Source: Sulfurovum riftiae (GTDB lineage: Bacteria; Campylobacterota; Campylobacteria; Campylobacterales; Sulfurovaceae). From it: 64,000 nt of DNA. A program made the translations under genes and the position numbers. Below are positions 15,419-24,622 of this stretch, piece by piece (position 1 is the first letter of the stretch; the number at the start of each line of letters is the position of its first letter). The notes beneath the pieces were generated by a model. It saw only the letters and a list, made by a program, of their open reading frames with translations. It was not told where the DNA came from and did not search any database. The stretch spans positions 160,641-224,640 of the forward strand of contig NZ_LNKT01000023.1 of NCBI RefSeq assembly GCF_001595645.1. Direction: 5' to 3'.

Positions 15419-16861
15419 ATGAAAATTTCTTATTCTAAACTTACAGTGGCACTGTTGTTTGCCACTTCTGTTTCTACTTCACTTTATGCATCGGAAACGA
15501 TAGTAAATACGAAAAATGAAACAGTCGATGATGATCACGCTTACGAAACGGTAACACATGAAAATGAAAAAAAAGATGGATATGATCTTGGTAACGGTTG
15601 GAAAGTTACCGGTGACCTGCGTGCAGGTTATTTGAATTATGATTATAGTAATCCACCTTCACATTTTGATAGTGACGGTAAAATTGTAGGGAGAGATCCA
15701 AATATCAATAAAGGTCATGCTGATTCAAATGGTGTTTATTTGATTCCTAAAATTTCTATCAGTTCACCAAATTACAATGGGTTTACATTCAAGATCACCG
15801 GTGCGGCTGCAACGGACTTTGGTATAAATGATGAACTCGATGAGCAGAGAAACTTTGTATTCGATCCGGTAGAACGAGAATCCTTTGCCATTTTGCAGGA
15901 AGCTTACCTTGCATACGAAACAGCAGACGGTGCACATAAGTTCCTTGCTGGTGCGAAAGAGATCGTAACGCCAATGGTAGATGCGGATGACTGGTATATG
16001 CTGGCAAACAGTTTCCAGGGTGCATATTACATGAATAAGAGTTTCGAGAATATCATGATGGCCGGAGGCTATTTCTACAAGATGGCTGGTGTATGGGACA
16101 GTGGTGCCAACGGTACAGAGTGGCATACGATGTCCGATGCCAGTTTCGTGGATGGTGGTTACAAGGAGCTTGCCGGAGATGAAGGTGTCTGGACAGGTGT
16201 TTTCCAGTATTCCGATGAGACGCACAATCTGCAGATCTGGGATTACTATATGCAGGATTATTACAATACCTTCTTTGCACAGTATGACTATACGGGTAAA
16301 GCGGAAGGTTTCAGTTATGATGTCGGTCTACAGCTCATTGATTTCCAGGGTGTAGGCGGTTTGGAAGATTACTATCAGGATGTCCTTGGAGGCAGAGCGA
16401 TCGATTATAGTATTTATTCACTGAGAGCCAATGCAAAACATGACAACGGCTTTGACCTTGCATTGGGAGCATCCTTCTATACAGATGGAGACGGAACAGG
16501 GGATACACTTGGTGCATGGGGTGCTTATCCATACTTTGCGAACGGGATGATCTTTCACTTTTTTGAAGCGGGTAGCCTAAGAAATGCAAACTCTTACAAA
16601 GTACAGCTTGGTTATGATTTTGCCAAGCAGGGAGTCGATGGTCTATGGATCGGTGCACGGTATACCTATTTCGATCTGGATCCTGAGTATTCTATCTCAT
16701 CTTCAACAGGTCTGGGACAGGATTTCCAAAAAAATTACGGTCTTCGTGTAAGTTATAACGATCCTTCCGGTATCTACTTTACAGGAACCTATGAATATGT
16801 AGATCTTGATCAGCAGCCTGAAATATCGTCACTTAGATTGATTGGCGGATATAAATTCTAA
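15419..16861 (+). CDS. OprD-like outer-membrane porin
   Basis: A 480-residue beta-barrel protein with a signal peptide ending SLYA-SE (near residue 24-25). It has the alternating aromatic and polar strands of a porin and a C-terminal Phe (LRLIGGYKF), the usual outer-membrane insertion signal. Campylobacterota carry many such OprD-type porins for small organic solutes. The acidic segment after the signal (residues 30-50) may be a periplasmic extension. It is 10 bases downstream of glsA and 38 bases upstream of the AspT-like gene, so it may admit glutamine or another amino acid. Confidence 0.85.
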   Translation: MKISYSKLTVALLFATSVSTSLYASETIVNTKNETVDDDHAYETVTHENEKKDGYDLGNGWKVTGDLRAGYLNYDYSNPPSHFDSDGKIVGRDPNINKGHADSNGVYLIPKISISSPNYNGFTFKITGAAATDFGINDELDEQRNFVFDPVERESFAILQEAYLAYETADGAHKFLAGAKEIVTPMVDADDWYMLANSFQGAYYMNKSFENIMMAGGYFYKMAGVWDSGANGTEWHTMSDASFVDGGYKELAGDEGVWTGVFQYSDETHNLQIWDYYMQDYYNTFFAQYDYTGKAEGFSYDVGLQLIDFQGVGGLEDYYQDVLGGRAIDYSIYSLRANAKHDNGFDLALGASFYTDGDGTGDTLGAWGAYPYFANGMIFHFFEAGSLRNANSYKVQLGYDFAKQGVDGLWIGARYTYFDLDPEYSISSSTGLGQDFQKNYGLRVSYNDPSGIYFTGTYEYVDLDQQPEISSLRLIGGYKF

Positions 16862-16899
16862 AAATAGTTGATAAATAAACGAAAAAGGAGGGGAGAGGT

Positions 16900-18570
16900 T
16901 TGGATATAGCACACATTGATCAATCGATCCTTCCCTTTTTGCATGATCATCTTGATCTCTCCTTTTTCCTTGTACTGGGCATAGGATACCTCATTGGAAA
17001 GATCCGTTTCGGTCCTGTCTCACTGGGTTCCGTTGCCGGTGTGCTTTTTGCCGGTCTGATCTTTGGATACTTCGGTTTCAAGATTTCAAGTGCCGCCCAG
17101 ATGATCGGTTTTTCCCTCTTTATTTTCTCTGTCGGGTACCAGGCGGGTCCCGGATTCGTCGCAGTCCTCAAGCAGGATGGATTGAAGTATTTTGCACTTG
17201 CTGTGGTGGTCGCTTCGACCGGTTTCTTCATAGCCGCGGCCTGGGCCTATTTCCTTTCTCTGCCGCCGGGTATGTCCGCAGGACTGCTTTCCGGAGGCCT
17301 GACCTCTTCACCTACACTGGCAGCAGCACAGGATGCAGTACAGTCAGGAAGCGTAGCCATGAAAGAGGGGTGGACGCAGGATCAGCTCATTAAAAATATG
17401 TCGATGGGCTATGCGGTCACCTACATTTTTGGTCTGGTAGGGTTGATCATGGTGGTTCAGTATCTGCCCAAGTTCTTGGGAATAGACCTGCCGCAGGAGG
17501 CTCGGAATTTCAATTCAGAAGATGAGGAGAGTACTTCCCTGCCAAGCAACGTGGTATTGCGTACCTATCGTATCACTGATCCGAAGATCGAAACGATGGG
17601 ACTGGATGAATTGAGAGAGAAGTATTGGGACCATCGTTCGGTTGTGAAGGTCAAACGTGATGATAAATTCTACCCTATAGATGAGAACGGTCTAAAAGTG
17701 GGTGATGTGATCGAGGTGCTTGGTACGCGCAGGTATTTTGCCGAGAAGATCTCCAAGATTGCCGAAGAGATCGTGCCGGAATGGAAGAGTGATGATGTAC
17801 AGGACAGTGCACAGATCATTGTTGAGAATGATGATGTGATCGGGCATACACTGAAAGAACTTGCCATTCACAGACGTTTTGGTCTGATGCTGATGGAGAT
17901 ACGCCGCAAAGGAAAACGCATCGAGTATGATGAAAATACCGTATTGCAAAAGAATGATGTAGTTACCGTGCTGGGTACCCCGCACCAGATCGAAGCAATG
18001 GGTGAGTATATGGGTAAAGTGGAACGTGCAGGGGTGGAGACCGACATGGTCACACTCTCTTTCGGTATCGTGGCCGGTCTTTTCATAGGGACATTGAGTG
18101 TAGTCGTCGGAGGGGTTTCCATAGGTTTGGGCTCGGCAGGCGGATTGCTTGTCTCCGGTCTCTTCATCGGTTTCAGGCGCAGTATCAAGCCGACTTTCGG
18201 GCAGCTGCCCGAAGCGACGCGCTGGTTCCTTATGGAGTTCGGACTGCTTCTCTTTATGGTAGGTGTCGGTATGCGTGCGGGAAGCGGCATCATCGGTACA
18301 CTGCAGCAGAACGGTATGACCCTGGTCATCGCCGGCATCTGTGTTACGGTCATTCCTATTTTTGTAGGCTACTTCGTAGGACGAAAATTTCTTAATATCT
18401 CTCCGGCACTCATCTTTGGTGCCATTACCGGTGCCATGACAAGCGGGGCGGCACTCTCTGTGGTCATCAAAGAGGCGAAGAGTCCTGTACCCGCACTGGG
18501 CTATACCGGCACATATGCTTTTGCCAATGTCCTCCTGGTGATCGCCGGTAGTCTCATCATGATTTTTTAA
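16900..18570 (+). CDS. AspT/YidE/YbjL-family amino-acid exchanger
   Basis: A 556-residue inner-membrane protein with a TTG start at 16900 and AGGAGG seven bases before it. Two duplicated permease halves (residues 1-190 and 370-556) flank a cytoplasmic region containing two RCK-C/TrkA-C domains (around DELREKYWDHRSVVKVKRDD and the following repeat). This is the aspartate:alanine exchanger family architecture, in which a few members swap acidic amino acids and make a proton gradient. Next to a periplasmic glutaminase and a porin it is probably a glutamate or aspartate carrier. Exact substrate unknown. Confidence 0.82.
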   Translation: MDIAHIDQSILPFLHDHLDLSFFLVLGIGYLIGKIRFGPVSLGSVAGVLFAGLIFGYFGFKISSAAQMIGFSLFIFSVGYQAGPGFVAVLKQDGLKYFALAVVVASTGFFIAAAWAYFLSLPPGMSAGLLSGGLTSSPTLAAAQDAVQSGSVAMKEGWTQDQLIKNMSMGYAVTYIFGLVGLIMVVQYLPKFLGIDLPQEARNFNSEDEESTSLPSNVVLRTYRITDPKIETMGLDELREKYWDHRSVVKVKRDDKFYPIDENGLKVGDVIEVLGTRRYFAEKISKIAEEIVPEWKSDDVQDSAQIIVENDDVIGHTLKELAIHRRFGLMLMEIRRKGKRIEYDENTVLQKNDVVTVLGTPHQIEAMGEYMGKVERAGVETDMVTLSFGIVAGLFIGTLSVVVGGVSIGLGSAGGLLVSGLFIGFRRSIKPTFGQLPEATRWFLMEFGLLLFMVGVGMRAGSGIIGTLQQNGMTLVIAGICVTVIPIFVGYFVGRKFLNISPALIFGAITGAMTSGAALSVVIKEAKSPVPALGYTGTYAFANVLLVIAGSLIMIF

Positions 18571-18632
18571 TAGATACTTTTAAAAAAAGAAGAGTAAAAT
18601 ACGCACAACATTAACAGATTAAAGGAAAAACG

Positions 18633-18977
18633 ATGGAAAATATCCCAAATTGTCCAAAATGCGGTAGTGAATATACTTATGAGGACGGTGAACTCTATAT
18701 CTGTCCCGAGTGTGCGTATGAGTGGAGTAAAAATGCAGAAGCCGATGCTGAAGAAGAACTGATAGTAAGAGATGCCAACGGCAATATCCTCGAAGATGGC
18801 GATACGGTCACCGTTATCAAAGACCTGAAGGTCAAAGGCAGCAGCGGTGGAATCAAAGTCGGTACCAAGATCAAGGGGATCAGACTTGTCGAAGGCAGCG
18901 ACGGCCACAATATTGACTGTAAAGTACCCGGTGTCGGTGCGATCAAGCTGAAGCAGGAATTTGTAAAAAAAGTGTAA
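18633..18977 (+). CDS. PhnA/YjdM-family zinc-ribbon protein
   Basis: A 114-residue protein with an N-terminal zinc ribbon (CPKC near residues 8-11 and CPEC near 28-31) and the PhnA C-terminal beta domain ([20 protein letters not shown]). The family was once tied to phosphonate use (YjdM), but its activity is uncertain. ATG 18633 follows AAAGGA. It is a single-gene unit ending in a poly-T region. Length matches the family. Confidence 0.88.
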   Translation: MENIPNCPKCGSEYTYEDGELYICPECAYEWSKNAEADAEEELIVRDANGNILEDGDTVTVIKDLKVKGSSGGIKVGTKIKGIRLVEGSDGHNIDCKVPGVGAIKLKQEFVKKV

Positions 18978-19016
18978 CTCTTTTTTTGAAAATGGAGTTC
19001 CTCAAAAAACTTTAAG

Positions 19017-19043
19017 AGGATCTTCTCTCCGGGAGGAGATCCT
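19017..19043 (-). terminator. Intrinsic terminator of the small lipoprotein gene
   Basis: Reading on the minus strand, AGGATCTCCTCCCGGAGAG and its partner form an imperfect hairpin directly after the lipoprotein stop. It is followed, after CTTAAAG, by a run of T (complement of A at 19004-19009). It lies between two convergent genes. Confidence 0.55.
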
Positions 19044-19206
19044 ATCTGTTCTGTACGGCATTGTCCTGTTCTGCAAGCGCTTTCTGTTGCTCTACGACTG
19101 CAGGGTTAAGAGGCGTTTTGGGTGCTTCACCTTCTGCCTGGAAAGCCAGGTCTGTACATCCTGTCAGGAGAGCAGAGATCGTGAGGGTATAAAATAGTAC
19201 TTTCAT
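19042..19206 (-). CDS. Small lipoprotein
   Basis: A 54-residue protein with ATG at 19206 and AAGGA six bases upstream. The N terminus MKVLFYTLTISALLTGC is a lipoprotein signal with lipobox LTGC, so the mature protein starts at Cys17 with a lipid anchor. The rest is a short polar segment rich in Glu, Ala, Pro and Gln (VEQQKALAEQDNAVQNR at the end). No domain is recognisable. A terminator hairpin follows the stop. The upstream gene is recO, 64 bases away. Confidence 0.7.
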   Translation of the reverse strand: MKVLFYTLTISALLTGCTDLAFQAEGEAPKTPLNPAVVEQQKALAEQDNAVQNR

Positions 19207-19270
19207 ATAATGTCCTTGATGTTATTGAATAATAAAAAGCATAGCTTATCTTTCCTAAATTTATCTCTAT

Positions 19271-19858
19271 CTACAACCCCTTCATGACGATATCGAACAG
19301 ATATGCCACCTCTTGGTCCTCAAGGTGCAGTGTTTTCTGTGTCTTAAAGAAAGTGGCTATCTTCTCTTTTGGAAGTGATGCAGAATAGAGGCATTCGGGA
19401 TGTGCAGGGATGTAAGCCTGCATCAGTGACATCTGCTCCATAATGAGAGTTTCACAGATATAACAGTTCTCCTCATCGTGTACCCGCCCTTCATACGCCA
19501 GCAGCTGTATGTAGCTTTCACAGACAATACGTTTGGGGTTCTGCTTCCCCCACTTTTTGGCTGCTCCAAGCAGCAGATCATAATAGAAACTCTCTATCTC
19601 TTCGGTATCTTTGAGATGGGGTTCGAAAAGTTTGATGAAATTGTGCCAGACCAAAAGCCGATTCTTGTCAAAAAGCCATGGGAAACCGATGTGCGAGAGT
19701 GACCTCAGGCGCGGAAGGAACCTGCCGTCCTCCCCTTCGACCTCGAAGTCTACGAGGTTGCCCAGCTGGAGAATGGAGTGTCTTGCTCCGAAGAAACGGT
19801 AATAGGTTCTGACATCTTTGGATGTGAGTACCATAGCAATGGAATCTTCACTCTTCAC
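19271..19858 (-). CDS. recO: RecO-like DNA repair protein, start unclear
   Basis: A 195-residue protein matching the short RecO of Campylobacterota: TYYRFFGARHSILQLGNLVD in the OB fold, FIKLFEPHLKDTEEIESFYY in the helical part, and ENCYICE near the C terminus. RecO loads RecA in the RecF pathway. GTG 19858 is the first usual start. However, the conserved family N terminus continues upstream in frame as KGFILSVRKV, reaching an ATC codon at 19888-19886 with AGAGG before it and no ATG, GTG or TTG. Either an unusual start codon is used or the first strand is lost. Confidence 0.75.
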   Translation of the reverse strand: MKSEDSIAMVLTSKDVRTYYRFFGARHSILQLGNLVDFEVEGEDGRFLPRLRSLSHIGFPWLFDKNRLLVWHNFIKLFEPHLKDTEEIESFYYDLLLGAAKKWGKQNPKRIVCESYIQLLAYEGRVHDEENCYICETLIMEQMSLMQAYIPAHPECLYSASLPKEKIATFFKTQKTLHLEDQEVAYLFDIVMKGL

Positions 19859-19932
19859 TTTGCGGACACTCAGTATGAACCCTTTGATATTACACCTCTA
19901 TTTTTTCTTTCAATTATAGTAAAAATGATGTT

Positions 19933-19959
19933 AAAAAATGCGTACCATCAGGGTACGCA
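19933..19959 (-). terminator. Intrinsic terminator on the minus strand, upstream of recO
   Basis: An 8-base perfect stem (TGCGTACC, loop, GGTACGCA, 19939-19959) is followed on the minus strand by six T (complement of 19933-19938). No gene is known to end here, because recO begins further downstream on that strand and gltB lies on the other strand. Confidence 0.5.
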
Positions 19960-20080
19960 ACAGCGGGCGTTGGCAGATATTAATTAAAATCTAACGTATA
20001 TTTAAGTATAATCATCACCATTTTGAACACTTATAGTTGCGCTATGAGCTGTTCTACTATACTATTTTTAAGGTTGAATT

Positions 20081-23000
20081 ATGAGAGATTTATTTACCTC
20101 GTTCAAGGACAATTGTGGATTCGGACTTCTCTGCTCCATCGACAATACACCTACCCATCAAAACTTGGAAGATGCCGTTACCTCGCTGTCGCGTATGATG
20201 CACAGAGGTGCGATCGCAGCGGACGGCAAGACAGGTGACGGTTCGGGACTTCTTCTCTCACTTCCAAAAAGTTTCTTTGAAGCCGAAGCGGGCAAAGCAG
20301 GCATCGAGCTTCCCGAGAATTATGCAGTGGCGATGGTCTTCTCCAGAAAAGAATCCGATTTCAAGGTCATCGAACGTATCTGTGCGAACAACGACCTCAA
20401 GATCGTTTATGAGCGTACGGTCCCGGTAGATACCAATGCCCTTGGCGAGCAGGCACTGACAACCCTTCCCAACATCAAGCAGATATTCGTTGCACCGCAG
20501 GGTGTCGTAGCGGTTGAGCGTTTCGAAGCATTGGTCTATCTCTCACGCAAAGAGATTGAACATGAACTCAGAGATGACAGGGATTTCTATATTCCCTCTT
20601 TCTCGAGCAAAGTGATCTCCTACAAGGGGCTCGTGATGCCGACGCACATCAAAGAGTTCTACAAAGACCTTGCAGACGAGAATTTCAAGATCTCTTTCTG
20701 TCTGTTCCACCAGCGTTTCTCCACCAATACGCTTCCCGAGTGGAGACTGGCACAGCCTTTCAGAATGATCGCACACAACGGTGAGATCAACTCTGTGACC
20801 GCCAATCGTTTCAACGTCAAGGCCAAAATGGCAGCGGTGAAGTCGGAAGTATTTACCGATGAAGAGATGCAGCGCCTTACCGATGTAATCCAGGACCGCA
20901 TGAGTGACTCTGCCAGCCTTGACAACTTTATGGAGTTCCTCCGCGTCAACGGTGTGGACTTCTTCAAAGCGGCACGTTCACTTGTACCGGCACCATGGCA
21001 CAATGCACCGCAGATGGACGGTGACCTCAGAGCATTCTATGAGTATGCATCGACCTGTTTCGAGCCGTGGGACGGACCGGCAGCGGTAAGTATGACGGAC
21101 GGGCGCTACATCGGATGTGTACTTGACAGAAACGGACTGAGACCTTCAAAATACATTATTACGACAGACAAGAGGCTCTTGATCACCTCCGAGTATGGGG
21201 TTTTGAATATTCCTGATGAGCAGATCGTCGAGCGTGGACGTTTGCAGTCAGGTGAGATGATGGGAGTAGACCTCAAATACGGAAGGGTATTGAAGTCCAA
21301 CGACATCGATGACTACCTCAAGTCCATGTACCCGTACAACAAGTGGCTCAGCCAGAATATGAGCTACCTGCAGGAGCATGTACCTACCGCCAAAGTGGAT
21401 GTGGTATCCAAAGACCACAAAGAGATGGAAGCCAAACAGCGTTACTTCAACTACACGCTTGAAGTGATGAGAGAGGTGATCAAACCGATGATCGCCGAGG
21501 GTAAAGAGACTACGGGTGCAATGGGTGACGATACACCGATCGCAGCCTTCTCGACCGAGCAGAGGAATTTTACGGATTTCTTCAAACAGAAGTTCGCACA
21601 GGTGACCAACCCACCGATCGACCCGATCAGAGAGAAGACCGTGATGAGTCTCAACACCGGTTTTGGTGAAGTCAGGAACGTACTCTCCGATGATGCTGAA
21701 CATGCAAAACGTCTCAAAACCGTTCTGCCTGTCATGTCTGCCGAGAAATTTGCCATTCTCAAAGAGTTCGGTGATGAGAACAATGAGAAATACGACCCGG
21801 TCTACAAAGCGAGATGTTATGACACGACCTACACTACGGACCTGAGAGGAAGCCTTAACAAGCTTGTAGACACGATCGTCGAAGACGTGCGCAATGACGG
21901 TGTCAGAACGATCATCCTTGATGACAGAGGCTTGAACGATGAGACCAAAGTGATCCCGATGCTGATGCTGATAGGACGTTTGAGCCAGGTACTGCTTGAA
22001 GAGCAGCTCAGACACCTTACAAGTATCGTCGCTGTAACAGGAGAGGTCTTCGACCCTCACTCTGCAGCCTGTATGATAGGCTACGGTGCGGCAGCGATCT
22101 ATCCGTACCTGCTTTACTACACGGTAGAACAGCTTTCTGAAGATGTGTATGACATGAAAATGAACCTCAAACGTTTCAGACGTGCCATGGGTGCAGGTCT
22201 TTTGAAGATCATGTCAAAGATGGGTATCTCGACCATTTCTTCCTACAGGAACTCCAGACTCTTCGATACAATCGGTCTGGGTGAAGAGATCGTCAGCGAG
22301 TGTTTCATCGGTACACACGGTCTGCTGAAAGGATTGGGATATGAAGATATAGATCAGCGTCTCAATACCTACCACAATCGTGCCTTTACCAATGCTTTTG
22401 AAGGTAAGAAAAATGCGCTTTACAAAGGCGGTTTCTACAAATATAAAAAAGGAGAAGAGTACCACGACTTCTCCAGACCGGTCATCACTGCAATCCAGAC
22501 TGCCGCAGAGAGCGGAAGCAAAGAGGATTACAAAAAACTTTCGGAAATGATCGACAAAAGGGACAAGAAGTTCATTCGTGACTTTTTTGAACTCAACTCT
22601 GACAGAGCACCGATCAGTATCGATGAGGTAGAGCCTGTTTCCGAAATATTCAAACGTTTTTCAACTGCAGCAATGTCCATGGGGTCCATCTCTCAGGAAG
22701 CCCATGAAGTACTTGCCGAAGCGATGAACACCATCGGTGCGAAATCGAACTCGGGTGAGGGTGGCGAAGATCCGGAACGTTACGGGACTATCAAGAATTC
22801 AAAGATCAAACAGATCGCTTCGGGACGATTCGGTGTGACACCGGAGTATCTGCGTTCAGCAGAAGAGATTCAGATCAAAGTGGCGCAGGGTGCAAAACCG
22901 GGTGAGGGCGGACAGCTCCCGGGTTCAAAAGTTTCTCCGCTGATCGCGAAGTTGAGATTCACCAAGCCTGGTGTGACACTCATTTCACCGCCGCCGCACC

Positions 23001-24496
23001 ATGATATCTACTCCATTGAGGATCTGGCACAGCTGATCTTCGATATGAAGCAGATCAATCCGAATGCGAAGATCGCGGTCAAACTCGTATCGACTGCGGG
23101 TGTCGGGACCATTGCGGCCGGTGTGGCGAAAGCCTATGCCGACAAGATCATCATCTCCGGCGGGGACGGCGGTACGGGTGCCGCACCTATCGGTTCTATC
23201 CGTTTTGCGGGTAACCCGTGGGAACTCGGACTCTTTGAGGCGCATAATTCCCTCAAAGCCAACAACCTCAGAGGACAGGTTACGCTGGAAACAGACGGTG
23301 GACTTAAAACGGCACTCGATGTTGTCAAAGCGGCGATCTTCGGTGCCGAAGAGTATGCTTTCGGTACGGGTGCACTGGTCATTGTCGGCTGTATGATGCT
23401 GCGCGTCTGTCATCTCAATACCTGTGGGGTAGGGGTAGCGACACAGGATCCGCATCTGAGAGAGCGTTTCAAAGGAAATGTCAAGAAAGTGGTGAACTAC
23501 TTTACGCTGCTTGCCGAAGAGGTTCAAGAGATCCTTGCCTCGCTCGGATACCGTTCAATTGAAGAGATCGTCGGTAAAACAGAGCTTCTAAAGGTCATCG
23601 ATGATGAATTTGCCAAAAAGTTCGACTTTGAGCAGTTCCTACAGAAAGTGGAGGGAACAGATACCTGTCAGGTACCTTTCAATGAACCGTATGACAAAAA
23701 TGAGTATGAAAAAGAGATCATTGAAGAGTTGATGCCGACGATCAAAGATCCGAGTACACCGATCGTACTCAATAAAGAGATCACGAACCTGAACAGAAGT
23801 TTCGGTACGAGAATTTCCGGTGAGATCGCAGCGATCCATGGAAATGCAGGGCTTCCGGAAGACACTATCACTTTGAATGTCAAAGGGGTGACAGGACAGT
23901 CTCTGGGTGCTTTCCTCAGCAAAGGTGTGACCATCAATGTAGAGGGTGCAGGAAATGACTATATCGGGAAAGGGATGAACGGCGGCCGCATTGTCATCAC
24001 TGCCGAGAAATCAGGCCCCGAGTTCGCTCTGGGCGGTAATACCTGTCTTTATGGTGCAACAGGGGGTACGGTCTATATCAACGGTCAGGTAGGCGAGCGT
24101 TTTGCTGTACGTAACTCCGGTGTAACGACAGTGGTAGAAGGTACGGGTGACCACCCTTGTGAGTATATGACAGGCGGTGTGGTCGTCATTCTCGGGAAGA
24201 CCGGTATCAACTTCGGTGCGGGTATGACAGGCGGTAAAGCCTTTGTCTACGATGAAGAGGGAACGTTCTACGAGAAAGTGAACCCTGAACTTGTCGAAGC
24301 GCTCCGTATCGATACGGATGAGTGGGACTATGAGATGTTCGAGCTCAAAAGACTTTTGAGAGACTACGTTGCCAAAACAGGCAGCAAAAAAGCACAGGAG
24401 ATCCTGGACAATGCTAGAACGGCAGTGCGTAAGTTCTGGATGGTCGTCCCCCGCGGTGCCAGACCAACGCTGATCATCGATAAAAAAGGGGAATAA
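20081..24496 (+). CDS. gltB: Glutamate synthase large subunit
   Basis: A 1471-residue enzyme that moves the amide of glutamine onto 2-oxoglutarate. Cys12 (DNCGFGL) would become the N-terminal nucleophile of the class II glutaminase domain after removal of an 11-residue propeptide. A central domain and the FMN-binding synthase domain (GEGGEDPERYGTIKNSKIKQ and GGTGAAP) follow. The 3Fe-4S cluster cysteines lie in CMMLRVCHLNTCGVG. The C-terminal GXGXG beta-helix is complete (GRIVITAEKSG onward). The gene is monocistronic here: no gltD small subunit follows. An AAGG motif precedes ATG 20081. Confidence 0.95.
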   Translation: MRDLFTSFKDNCGFGLLCSIDNTPTHQNLEDAVTSLSRMMHRGAIAADGKTGDGSGLLLSLPKSFFEAEAGKAGIELPENYAVAMVFSRKESDFKVIERICANNDLKIVYERTVPVDTNALGEQALTTLPNIKQIFVAPQGVVAVERFEALVYLSRKEIEHELRDDRDFYIPSFSSKVISYKGLVMPTHIKEFYKDLADENFKISFCLFHQRFSTNTLPEWRLAQPFRMIAHNGEINSVTANRFNVKAKMAAVKSEVFTDEEMQRLTDVIQDRMSDSASLDNFMEFLRVNGVDFFKAARSLVPAPWHNAPQMDGDLRAFYEYASTCFEPWDGPAAVSMTDGRYIGCVLDRNGLRPSKYIITTDKRLLITSEYGVLNIPDEQIVERGRLQSGEMMGVDLKYGRVLKSNDIDDYLKSMYPYNKWLSQNMSYLQEHVPTAKVDVVSKDHKEMEAKQRYFNYTLEVMREVIKPMIAEGKETTGAMGDDTPIAAFSTEQRNFTDFFKQKFAQVTNPPIDPIREKTVMSLNTGFGEVRNVLSDDAEHAKRLKTVLPVMSAEKFAILKEFGDENNEKYDPVYKARCYDTTYTTDLRGSLNKLVDTIVEDVRNDGVRTIILDDRGLNDETKVIPMLMLIGRLSQVLLEEQLRHLTSIVAVTGEVFDPHSAACMIGYGAAAIYPYLLYYTVEQLSEDVYDMKMNLKRFRRAMGAGLLKIMSKMGISTISSYRNSRLFDTIGLGEEIVSECFIGTHGLLKGLGYEDIDQRLNTYHNRAFTNAFEGKKNALYKGGFYKYKKGEEYHDFSRPVITAIQTAAESGSKEDYKKLSEMIDKRDKKFIRDFFELNSDRAPISIDEVEPVSEIFKRFSTAAMSMGSISQEAHEVLAEAMNTIGAKSNSGEGGEDPERYGTIKNSKIKQIASGRFGVTPEYLRSAEEIQIKVAQGAKPGEGGQLPGSKVSPLIAKLRFTKPGVTLISPPPHHDIYSIEDLAQLIFDMKQINPNAKIAVKLVSTAGVGTIAAGVAKAYADKIIISGGDGGTGAAPIGSIRFAGNPWELGLFEAHNSLKANNLRGQVTLETDGGLKTALDVVKAAIFGAEEYAFGTGALVIVGCMMLRVCHLNTCGVGVATQDPHLRERFKGNVKKVVNYFTLLAEEVQEILASLGYRSIEEIVGKTELLKVIDDEFAKKFDFEQFLQKVEGTDTCQVPFNEPYDKNEYEKEIIEELMPTIKDPSTPIVLNKEITNLNRSFGTRISGEIAAIHGNAGLPEDTITLNVKGVTGQSLGAFLSKGVTINVEGAGNDYIGKGMNGGRIVITAEKSGPEFALGGNTCLYGATGGTVYINGQVGERFAVRNSGVTTVVEGTGDHPCEYMTGGVVVILGKTGINFGAGMTGGKAFVYDEEGTFYEKVNPELVEALRIDTDEWDYEMFELKRLLRDYVAKTGSKKAQEILDNARTAVRKFWMVVPRGARPTLIIDKKGE

Positions 24497-24541
24497 GCTC
24501 ATTGCTTTGCAATGAAGTGTTCAGCGTTCAGATGCTTGGAG

Positions 24542-24559
24542 GGTGGGCTTCAGCCCACC
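24542..24559. repeat. GTAGGGTGGGC palindromic repeat, copy 3
   Basis: This is the same 18-base hairpin GGTGGGCTTCAGCCCACC, in the 126-base gap after gltB. Upstream in the same gap are a CATTGC/GCAATG hairpin (about 24500-24514) and one and a half units of the TTCAGCG heptamer that also occurs inside the tRNA nucleotidyltransferase gene at 34696. Confidence 0.75.
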
Positions 24560-24622
24560 ATTCCTAATCTGGGTAAGCGATTCCTACTTCTGTTATCTTC
24601 ATCATAAAAAAGGAAATTCCCC

